A stretch of DNA of 64,000 bases from assembly GCA_947172415.1 (NCBI GenBank), contig OX359195.1, positions 1,488,001 to 1,552,000 of the forward strand, read 5' to 3'. Origin of the DNA: Chondrosia reniformis. Taxonomy: Eukaryota; Porifera; Demospongiae; Chondrillida; Chondrillidae. Numbering within the stretch: the stretch's first letter is position 1; every line of letters begins with the position of its first letter. Of the stretch, positions 1-9,807 are shown one piece after another. The position numbers and the translations under genes were made by a program. The notes beneath the pieces were generated by a model that did no database searches, was not told where the DNA came from, and worked only from the letters and a program-made list of their open reading frames with translations.

Positions 1-547
1 ATTGATGTTTGACTGATTATACTTGTGGTTTGATTATCACTTTGATTATTCATGTACTGCCACAAGACCAAATCTTAGGTTTAATATATTACAATTAATG
101 TGTAGAAAGGAAATTGTATCTAACTCACTTGAAACTCACCTGCAGGCCAATGGTAGGGAGAAAGGCTATCCAAAATGAGCAAATGTCATGACTTCCTTTT
201 GAAAGAAACCCATGTAGTAATTTTGGGAGAAGACCAAAGGAATTTGTGTTGATCTGTAATAATATGCAGTCCCTTTTAACTTTAGTGGCTATTATTATGT
301 ATACATTAATTCTTCTGTATAGATTTCCTCTGCATAACAATGCACGTGCACTAATTGTAAGTTGCACATGCTATATATATGGGTGTTTCAGATTAGGTGA
401 GAGATCTACAGTAATTGTAAATGCATAATATTGTATTCACATGCATATATATTATTTTCATTTCATCATAATCAATTGCAATTATATATATACTTATAAG
501 TACAAAACAATTTCAGTAACATGCACATGTATACTATATCATTAGCA
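1..547. other. Spacer downstream of deaminase-like gene A; SINE edge and start of duplication unit 1
   Basis: The first ~50 bases match, in reverse orientation, the flank of the tRNA-like SINE near 41105-41165, so the window opens inside a repeat. From about position 51 the sequence is copied at 4990-5350, which marks the left side of the tandem segmental duplication. Short open frames here differ between the two copies by frameshifts, so I do not call a gene. Confidence 0.5.
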
Positions 548-1666
548 CTAATATATGTATCTAGATAAAGTAATAGCTTGTGTTGTGTTTACGATCCTTT
601 CAAATTTATCCATATTCCTACTTTCATACCAAAATGTCCAAGCTGGTTTGTAATTTTGAATGATCCTTTTACAAACAAAGCAAGGAGACAGATTGCATGC
701 AGAATAGATGGTAATATGCCCTTGTGGAATACCATTGTTATGTAAAGCTGGAAGTATGTCATATACCAAGTTATCTTCAGCACAGTATTGGTTTGATGTG
801 CTATAGTAACCTCTGTAAAGACTGTTACAATAACCAGATGTATTTACTACTTCCAGTATGGTATACTCAGAGTCAAAATGTCTTCCTGTTATTGTTGAAT
901 TCTTTGGGATACATCTTTGTATTCCTTGGAGACATTGGTCGGAAATACTGAATGGCCACGGTATAATGAGAAATGACACAAGGGCACATCTTCTTGTTTC
1001 CTTGCGGAAGTCATACTGGCTCCTGTTTGCTATGTAGAATTCCTTCAGACACCTCTTAAATCCTATATACGTACATCACCAGATCCATATATGTACATAT
1101 GAATTAGGTCAATATTCAATGTACATATGAATTAGGTCAAGATTCAATATATGTCCTCTTTACCTTTGGTTTTCCATGATTTGCTGTACACTATTGGAAG
1201 AGCTTCATTTCCTGTGAAGACACCAGTTCTCTGGACCACCCTACCGCTAGATCTCTCAACAGCTACATCTGTGGTGGGGATGTTTTATTGAGGCCACGAT
1301 AATTTAAAGACCTTGCTTAATGACCAGGGAATTAACACCATTTTCTATGAAACTTGGTTGACATCAGTATAAGTAAAAAATACTTAGAATAGACTGATAT
1401 AAATAATATAATGATATAATATAAAACAATAATAATAATAATATACAATAGCATATTATTATTATATTATTTATATCAGTCTATACAATAGCATAAATAT
1501 TTATGGAGAGAAATTTGCATGAAATCTAGCAGTCCATTCGGAGTGGGTACATGCATACGTACATACTTTCATGAGTAATGTCTTCTCTCCCGTAACTTAT
1601 AGAAGAAGCTAGCACTATAACCACAGCAAGTACAGAAAGTGCTAGTAGACCAACCAGCAGATCCAT
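548..1666 (-). CDS. Membrane-anchored/secreted deaminase-like protein, copy A
   Basis: Three exons read in one frame: 1666-1567, 1268-1164 and 1062-548, giving 239 residues. Phases agree (1, 1), and donors and acceptors are GT/AG. Residues 3-21 are a hydrophobic helix (signal peptide or signal anchor). Exon 3 carries CAE at about 162-164 and PCxxC at about 195-199, after a predicted beta strand reading ITIYSACN. The 30-residue gap between Glu and the PC motif is as in cytidine deaminases, where Cys/His-x-Glu plus PCxxC bind zinc and shuttle protons. I infer a zinc-dependent deaminase fold, possibly AID/APOBEC-like or toxin-type; substrate unknown. Copy B at 6302-8900 is a close paralogue. Both lie downstream of A1CF-like exons. 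The remainder of the protein is unrecognised. Zn ligands and Glu are intact here. Confidence 0.65.
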
Positions 1667-1898
1667 ACTGGTTAGAAAGTGGTTAAAATTTTCCCTTTAA
1701 TTCAATCTGCAACTTCTGAAGCTGACAATTCCGACTCTAGTATAGAAAAAGCCTACTCGTATATACGTGCAGTGTATCAGTTAGAGATATACGTACTATA
1801 CGCACATGAATCCATCAGGTTCAGATGGATATACCATGCGAATAAATTAACGACTGCAAAGAAGCAGCTGCATCACTTGAACTATATACATGCATGTA

Positions 1899-2662
1899 TC
1901 AGGGAGTACGGTAGTACTCCCTATGTAGGGATGACACGTTTTTTTCGTTTTCCCCATACATTGGTATAGGAGCGAAATCCCGAAATAGGCCGAAAATCGA
2001 CAAAACAAGGCTATGTATAGCTAAATATACAATATACATACTCTAAATAGACCTTAAAAGCAAGCGAATATGTCCCGCTGGCGAAATAATAAACTTTAAA
2101 AATTCCCATTTTCGTCTTCTTCATATTCTTCTTCTTCTTCTTCTTCTTATTCTTCGTCAGCCATAACTAAAAAACTATATAAGCTTTTGGACTAATTGTT
2201 ACACGAAACTACTGCAAATTTTCCGAGCTGTATTCTTTTGTAGAAGCGAGAGCGATAACGCTATTATTGAGCATGGCGGTTTTCATGACCCTAGAGTCAA
2301 GGCCTCAATAAAGTCGCCATTTTAATGACGTCATAATCAGTCGAAGATTGCGAAACCAAAATGATTTTAATTATACGAATCTAATTCCTAGCCCATGCTC
2401 CATAAAAAGTACAGAAACTAGAAATATTAAAAATTTTCTACAAAAATAGTGAAGATGTAGGGATGGTATAAAAAGTAGAGAAACAAGAAAGGGATGTTAC
2501 ACAGTGAAGCATTAGCTATACATGAATCCTACAAGCAAGGGTGTTGTATGATTCATGCACAGCTAATGCTTCACTGTGTAACATCCCTTTCTTGTTTCTC
2601 TACTTTTTATACCATCCCTACATCTTCACTATTTTTGTAGAAAATTTTTAATATTTCTAGTT
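1899..2662. mobile_element. Insertion of ~760 bp in unit 1, absent from unit 2
   Basis: Aligning the two duplication units, flank catgcatgta is followed directly by the ttacnttgatcag flank in unit 2 (about 9118-9130), while unit 1 has about 760 extra bases. The insert holds no long open frame and ends in a 100-bp-arm inverted repeat. This is best explained as a non-autonomous transposon or nested insertion that arrived after the duplication. Exact ends and target duplication were not fixed by eye. Confidence 0.55.
2418..2660. repeat. Near-perfect hairpin with ~100-bp arms
   Basis: Bases 2418-2517 are the reverse complement of 2561-2660, separated by a ~43-base loop. The arms begin with ctagaaatattaaaaatttt. 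Typical of a MITE or fold-back element. Confidence 0.85.
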
Positions 2663-3354
2663 GTTACTTTGATCAGTAATAAAAGTATATTTAGTATATA
2701 CGTAAGCGCAAGCGGTCGTCAACGTGATCAGTTGTTGTATTATATCTAGTTAACGATTAATTACCCGAATGATTCAGTAAATCCTTCAGCATGTACGTAA
2801 AGCGTTCAGCACTGGCCACCCTTCTATATGGACAAATAGAGATAGTTTGGGTTCTGCTTCTGGAAAATGTCCTTCAGGTATATAACTCAACCGATCTTAG
2901 CACATACAGTATATACGTATATAACACAAATACGAAGAAGTGACTAGACACAATATTCACTCACAGGAATTACACAAGAGAGCTGCATGCATACAAATAT
3001 CACACTTTCTTCCAAGTTAACTATTCTTCGTCTAGTATACAGTTAACGTACTATAAACGAAGTTTCCAAGAAATCTAGGGGAATTCCTGCAGGAAATAGG
3101 ATACCGTTCACGTGCACAGATTTCCCAATCAAAAACTATCAAGCAAGTGCTTACAGAGTTTATATAATAAAAGTTTGTAAAGAAACAAAAGGCTTGTTAG
3201 TTTGCAAATAACAAAACAGTTAATTTGTCAAATTAAAACACTAATACAGATTCATTGCAATTATTTATAATATATTATTTTAGTCATTTCCAGCATATTG
3301 TAGTCTTGAAATGGTTAGATTGTAAAGTCGTCCAGAGTTGTCAAGCGGCTCCTG

Positions 3355-4595
3355 TTATAAGCCAATGGCACTCCCCGGTCCCTTTGGGGTCCAGATGCCA
3401 GCACCGTTGATAGGATGATGGTAGGATCCACTTCCTGGTTGGTAGGTGGATTGGTAAAACGGAGGAACCGGAGCTGCACTGTCCCAGATCTTTGGAACTT
3501 TAGCAACTGATGCTGTTGAAACTTCAAACATAAAAATACAAGGAAGGCCTATAGTTACAACTCTGTTAATACTCTTATTCATATACAATTAAGAGGAGCT
3601 GGCAATTTTCCTATTTTGGCATATTATATATTATATTTGATGCAATGTAACTACTGAAATTTTTATACTATATACAATAGTCAGATAAAGTGAACAGTGA
3701 TGATAACCATATATAACTCATGATCACGGGTATACAATTTTTTATCCTAATCCAAAACTCCCTAAAGGCCTTATATATATGTAAGAATTTAAAATGGTGC
3801 TTTATAGATTACTCATAAATATGTACATAACGTACGATAGAATAAAAATTCATTGCTAGATTTGGTTTTATATACATAAAAATTAATCAGTTTTCTTTTC
3901 GTTAACAGAGTATGCATACAATATATAAATATGCATAATAGATGCATACATACGAGGAATTTGTGTGGATGGAATGTCCATTGCCATATATTGGAGCAAG
4001 ATGGAGGGAGGAAGGTAGGTTCTGTTCCTCCTAGCCTGCCTGTGCAGCAATAGAGTATCCTTGTCAATTGGCTTGGCCAATGTTATCTCTACTTCTGTGC
4101 CATCAATTTCCTCTTCTGTGTGAACATACATGATGCATGTGAACTAACATATGCAGATTTATATAGATACATTACCTATATATAATAAATACTAGGATGC
4201 ATTCTTTTAGGGCCACTAAAATATTGTGATCACTCTGTAGAGTCATCCTTCCATATACGTATTAGTAGCTAGCAAACAATAAACTACATATACGTAAGCT
4301 GCTTTCTCAAAAAGTTAAAGGGTATATGTAGGAGGGCAGAGTGGCAATTAGAAACCCTGATAGTATTTTTATATATATACACAGTACATGTCACTCTGTA
4401 TAATATAGTATGTGTATGTATGTAGTCATTACCATTCATCAACTCAATTGACTTTAAAGCACCTTCTCTTTCGCTGAAGTGAATAAAGGCGTAGTCTCTG
4501 ATCTTCTTCACTCTTTCCACTGGCGCTATCCCGGAAAAGATTTCTTCCAGATGACTTTCGGTTGTACTCAGCATCAAATTTCTCACATAGATCAC
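3355..4595 (-). pseudogene. Partial A1CF-like paralogue (RRM3 and C-terminal tail only)
   Basis: This is the unit-1 copy of the 3' end of the A1CF-like gene at 9808-14701. It retains the RRM3 exon (about 4594-4433), the next exon (4115-3954) and the terminal exon (3521-3355), which is almost identical to 9974-9808. It lacks RRM1/RRM2, the RG-rich exon, both dsRBD exons and the minisatellite. The acceptor of the RRM3 exon has shifted by one base (AAAG against AAGG). The middle exon is 46 bases shorter than its counterpart, and that difference makes its phase-1 end fit the phase-1 terminal exon, so a short in-frame RRM3+tail product is conceivable. No 5' start exon is visible. I regard it as a truncated duplicate, expression unknown. 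Confidence 0.7.
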
Positions 4596-5174
4596 TTTAA
4601 CCTATATTGTACAAAAGTACAGAGTAGAAACGGAAAATTAAATTAATTACATAAATTAATTAAAAAAATTAGATATCTATAACTGTTATGTGGAGAATTA
4701 AACATTAAATATTCCGACTATCAAAAAATTGGCAAATGTTTACACTCAATAAATAATATGTATATACATTGATATATAATGTGGAGTTTAATATATACTT
4801 AAAACCTACATTATACTAAATTTCAATTTTCGTTGTAGATAGCTCCAATAAACTTATCTATTATAATGAACGCAACTAAAATTACTCCCTATTAATGCAA
4901 TACATGTATATATATGTACGTAATATACGTATGTTCAGAAAAAATAGGTATATATGCTGAAGTACAGATCTGTTGTATATTAGACTTTGGTTACTCTTAC
5001 ATGTACTGCCACAAGACCAAATCTCAGGTTTCATATAATATTTTATAAATAATGTGTTAAAAGGAAGTAGCATCTAACTCACTTGAAACTCATCTGCAGG
5101 TCAATGGAGAAAGACTATCCAAAATGAGCTCTTGCAAATGAAGAAATTCAATGCTAGCCCTTTATATAGCTGCG

Positions 5175-5209
<35 letters not shown>

Positions 5210-6301
5210 TTTGTTCATCTTGATATGAAGCACTACAAATGTCATGACTTCCTTTTGAAAGAAACCCATCTAGCAGTAATTTTGGGAGAAGACCAAAGGA
5301 ATTTGTGTTGATCTGCAATCCTTTTTAACTTTAGTGGCTATTATTATATATACATACATTAATTCTTCCGTATAACTATAACTATAAGATTTCCTAGGCA
5401 TGGTATATAACCATGTATAACAATGCATGTGCATTACATGTACTAATTGTAAGTTGCACATGGTATGAGTATAGTGGACATATACGTACATGTATATATA
5501 CACAATATATATTACAGAAGAAGAAATAGACTTAGGTAATACAGACTCAGTATATGGACAGATACCAGGAAATATTGTACTGTAGAATTTCAAATAATAG
5601 GAAGCATTGTACTGTAGAATATCAAAAAACAGAAAGTAGGATATTAGAGAGATATATAGTTGTTTATGATCTAGCTACTTAGTTTTGGGGTAAGTCTCTT
5701 TAACATTTCTGAAGCTTGCCTGCTCATATGGCATACCATATAGTAGCCTTACATTGACACCTGACTGCCAGACACTGATTTACTAGATATAGTGTATTAC
5801 TATATAGTAAGTTGTGCTGCTATACATATATAATAGTGACTATATTAGTGTATACCAATGCCTATTGTACTGTAACTGCTTTATGCACATATATACTTTT
5901 AATATCATGTGATAGAGGTGTGATGCAATGTCATGTGGTGTATATATCAGGTTTACTGAAGAGCTGCTACATTTTTATGTCTGTCATTTTTGCTGCTAAT
6001 AGAATCATATTGACTATCCAATTTGCTATTGACAGCACTATTTATATAGTTTATTAGTCTATATGTCTATCAACCTTATTACAATGCTATTCTCAAAGGT
6101 TGTCAGCTGTATGGGTGTTTCAGCTTATATAGTCTCGCATAGCCCAGACTGCTATTTCGCCTTTATATTTACTTCATGATGTCACACGGTCAGTGAATTC
6201 GAAATATCAGATGAGGTGAGATACCTATAATGTAAATGTATACACAGGTATATAATAAGTTATACTGCATTTGATGAAGTATACATCTATATTATTTTCA
6301 T
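4596..6301. other. Spacer at the junction of the two duplication units
   Basis: No supported gene. 4596-4830 matches 13380-13610 (intron before the RRM3 exon in the intact gene). From about 4990 the sequence restarts with homology to position 51 onward, so the duplication breakpoint falls near 4830-4990. A (TA)n tract lies at 5180-5205. The remainder is AT-rich sequence without convincing exons. Confidence 0.5.
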
Positions 6302-8900
6302 TCAATTGCAATTATACATATAAGTACGTAACCATTTCAGTAATATGTATACGTCATTAAAAAAAGGAGATAAAGTAATCGCTTGTGTTGTGTCAAGGAT
6401 CCTTTTAAATTCATCCATATCCACGCTTTCATACCAAGGTATCCAAGTTAGTTTGTAGTTTTGAATGATCCCTTGACAAACAATGCAAGGAAACAAATTG
6501 CAGGCGGAAATGATGGTGATACGCCCTTGTGGAATACCACAGCTATGTAAAGCTGGAAGTATGTCATGTACCAAGTTATATTCAGCACAGTATTGGTTCG
6601 ATGTCCTATAGAAACCTCTGTAATTACTGTAATAATATCCAGATGTATTTACTACTTCCAGTATGGTACAATATGAGTCAAAATGTCTTCCTGTTATTGT
6701 TGAATTCATTGGGATACATCTTTGAATTCCTTGGAGACATTGGTCGGAAATACTGAATGGCCACGGTATAATGAGAAATGACACAAGGGCACATCTTCTT
6801 GTTTCCTTGCGGAAGTCATACTGGCTCCTGTTTGCTATGTAGAATTCCTTCAGACACATCTCAAATCCTACATCACAAGATCCATATACGTATGTATGTA
6901 TTAATTAGGTCAAGATTCAATATATGGCCTCTTTACCTTTGTGTTGCCATGATTTGCTATACACTTTTGGAAGAGCTTGGGTGAAGATACCAGCTGCAGT
7001 TCTCTGGACATCCCTACTGTTATATCTGCCAGTAGCTACATCTGTGATGGGGATGTTTTATGGAGGCAATAATAATTTAACAACCTTGCTTAATGAACAG
7101 GCATGAATAATGCATTAGCACCATTTTCTATGAAACTTGGCATAAGGCTAAGGTCAATTTACAGGGGGAAAATGCTTCATTAGTGGTATGAGTGATACAA
7201 AAATCATAAGCCTATAATACACACAGGGGAAAGTGTCCCTGGGCCACTTTTTAAGAGTGAAAAAAAGAAAAACATATATACCTGGCAAGGCAGTTATACA
7301 CAAGTCACAAGGGGATAGTTATAGTTTATGAGTATATTAGTAAGAACAGCATAATAGAATGGGTGACTGGACAGTAAGTACATGTAATCATGTTTAGTTT
7401 TGACACCAGGTTGGTGCTTCATGGGCCATGAATAGTTTTGGAGCGCTGCATAGATTGCAGATTTAGCAACTTCAGCAATGTATTCCTCGTGTCATGTTGT
7501 AGTGGAACTAGGAGCAAATTCTTTAAAACTGATGGATATATAGTGTCGGGATTGTGGTGGCCTAAGCTTCCAATTTCCATTGTTGTCAGAGAAAGGAATA
7601 ACCCAGTTTGTAGGAGATCTGTCATCATAGCTAGGTAGGTTTGTTTGATCGCTAAGAAGGACATGCATCCATAGCCTGTCAGGCACCTTAACCTGTGTGT
7701 TGTCAGGTCTGTTATATAATTAGCCTGTTTAAATTCTTTGTTCAGCTCCTTAACCTTGTCCTCAAAATGCAAAAAGCTGATACACTTCTATATATGTGTC
7801 TGAAGTGGTAGCCATAGGTATATGGATGAGAGTATTCTTCGAAGTCATTGTCATTGATAAATTCAAATCGATTTAATTTGATGGAATATTTCATTTAGAA
7901 TGTTGAAAGTTCAATTAATGCCCACATTTTAAACTAATTACTACCTAGCTTCTATACAGAGTGTAAACTGTTTATTGACTTGCCCTCAGGTCTGTGGTCA
8001 GTAGTAGCTTACACCCCAGAAGCTAGGTAGTAACTATAGCTATAGTACTTACAGCATCAGCTTTGAAGCTTTAAAACATTCATAACTAATTAAGCAGTGC
8101 GAGTATGATATGAAAATATATATTCATCTAGAATACTTCAGTATCCAAGCTATTTGAATCAGCAATGGCCATATGAGTGTTTTAACTTGTTACTCACATG
8201 TGCTTTGAAATACATTTTTAGGAGCTTGTGTGTTCTTCTCATATACATGTTCATCTGTATCAAATATATACATGCATATTTATGTATATATAATCTCTTG
8301 GAAATCTCCAAATTATGTATGTACATATGAACTAGGTTAAGATTCAATATATGGCCTCTTTACCTTTGTGTTGCCATGATTTGCTATACACTTTTGGAAG
8401 AGCTTCATTTCTGGTGAAGACATCAGTTCTCTGGACCACCCTACCACTAGATCTCTCAGCAGCTACATCTGTATTGGGGATGTTTTATTGAGGCCACAAA
8501 AATTTAAAGACCTTGCATCAGGCCATGAATAATGACTAATAACACCATTTTCTATGAAACTTGGTTGACATCAGTATAAGTAAAAAAATACGTAGAATAG
8601 ACTGAAATAAATAATATAATAATATAATATAAAATATAAAACTTAATGATTAGGCATGAATAATGCATTAACACCATTTTCTATGAAACTTGGTTGACAT
8701 CAGTATAAGGAAAATACTTAGAATAGACTGATATAATATTTATGGTGAGAGATATTTGCATGAAATTTAGCAGTCCATTTGAAGAATATATACATACCTT
8801 CATGAGTACTGTCTTCTCTCCCGTAACTTTTACAGCAAGCTAATACTACTATAACCACAGCAAGTACAGAAAGTGCTAGTAGACCCATCAGCAGATCCAT
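6302..8900 (-). CDS. Membrane-anchored/secreted deaminase-like protein, copy B
   Basis: Exons 8900-8798, 8468-8364 and 6867-6302 join in frame (phases 1, 1) to give 257 residues. The N-terminus (3-23) is a strong hydrophobic segment. The next exon is basic and Ser-rich. Exon 3 has CAE at 163-165 and PCxxC at 196-200, preceded by strand RITIISAC, the order expected for a zinc deaminase catalytic core (Cys and two Cys as zinc ligands, Glu as proton shuttle). Compared with copy A the upstream HFDSE becomes HFDSY, so that Glu is unlikely to be catalytic, while CAE and PCxxC are kept in both. A second version of exon 2 sits at 7041-6937 with the same phases. The gene follows the A1CF-like gene by about 0.9 kb on the same strand. 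Deaminase assignment is from motif and spacing only; substrate unknown. Confidence 0.66.
6937..7041 (-). other. Duplicate of exon 2 inside deaminase-like gene B
   Basis: This 105-base segment has an AG acceptor and a GGTAAAG donor, starts and ends in phase 1, is open in the coding frame, and aligns residue by residue with exon 2 at 8364-8468, ending in the same SKSWQHK. It could be an alternative, mutually exclusive, or additional exon (product 292 residues if both are included). It diverges more in its first half. Confidence 0.55.
7395..7775 (-). pseudogene. Decayed coding segment of unknown family inside the deaminase-B intron
   Basis: The minus strand reads like protein in stages: a charged segment from about 7768 (MHFEDKVKELNKEF), then after a frameshift near 7690 a segment rich in W/P/N (DRLWMHVLL, NWVIPFSDNNGNWKL, HYISISFKEFAP), then an in-frame TGA at about 7490, then HEEYIAEVAKSAIYAALQ continuing in the same frame. 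The composition is unlike intron DNA. I do not recognise the domain. One frameshift and one stop suggest a relic gene or a retrotransposed or transferred fragment. Confidence 0.45.
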
Positions 8901-9807
8901 ACTGGTTGGAGAGTGGTTAAAATTTTCCCTTTAATTTAACCGGCACCTTCTGAAGCTGACAATTCCGACTCTCTAGAGTATAAAAGGAGGCTACACGTAT
9001 ATTCACGCGAGGAGTCACTACGCACGTGGGTCCGTCAGGTTCAGATGGATATACCATGCGAATTAATCAACGACTGCAAAGAAGCAGCCATATCACTTGA
9101 ACTATATACATGCATGTATTATTACGTTGATCAGTAATAAAAGTATATTTAGTATATACGTAAGTGCAAGCGGTCGTCAACGTGATCAGTTGCTGTATTA
9201 TATCTAGTTAACGATCAATTACCCGAATGATTCACGATCAGTAAATCCTTCAGCACTGGTCACCCTTCTATATGGACAAATAGAGATATTTTGGTTTCTG
9301 ATTCTGGAAAATGTCCTTCAGCTAAATATATATACATAATTCAACTGACAGTCATCTTAGCAAGTACATAACACAAATAATAAAGTCAAGTGAGATTAAA
9401 AACACAATATTTACTCACAAGAATTACACAAGAGAGCTGCATGCATACAAATATCACTTTCTTCCAAGTTAAAAATTCTTCGTCTAGTATAGTTAACGTA
9501 CTATAAAACGAAGTTTCCAAGAAATCTAGGGGAATTCCAGGAAATAGGATAGGCTACCGTTCACGTGCACAGATTTCCCAATCAAAAACTATCAAGCAAG
9601 TGCTTACAGAGTTTATATAATAAAAGTTTGTAAAGAAACAAAAGGCTTGTTAGTTTGCAAATAACAAAACAGTTAATTTGTCAAATTAAAACACTAATAC
9701 AGATTCATTGCAATTATTCATAATATATTATTTTAGTCATTTCCAGCATATTGTAGTCTTGAAACGGTTAGATTGTAAAGTCGTCCAGAGTTGTCAAGCG
9801 GCTCCTG
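8901..9807. promoter_or_regulatory. Spacer between deaminase-like gene B and the A1CF-like gene
   Basis: No gene. This is the 5' flank of the deaminase copy B and also the 3' flank of the A1CF-like gene. It is strongly conserved with 1667-1895 plus 2665-3354 in unit 1, which means any promoter of the deaminase genes was duplicated with them. No clear TATA box was chosen. Confidence 0.4.

Larger units (their letters stand above)
1667..3354. other. Spacer with an inserted element
   Basis: No gene seen. 1667-1895 matches 8901-9115 upstream of deaminase copy B, and 2665-3354 matches 9120-9807, so both copies share the same 5' spacer. The segment 1899-2662 is present only here and contains a (TTC)n tract near 2125-2155 and a perfect hairpin at 2418-2660. 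Confidence 0.6.

Noticed and set aside
130..139. HFDSE in deaminase copy A as the catalytic His-x-Glu motif
   Set aside because: The Glu is replaced by Tyr in copy B, and the CAE further on has the correct 30-residue spacing to PCxxC in both copies. The position given is approximate residue numbering, not bases.
724..951. Plus-strand frame (and its copy at 6529-6756)
   Set aside because: Antisense to the deaminase-like exon 3; conserved only because the exon is duplicated.
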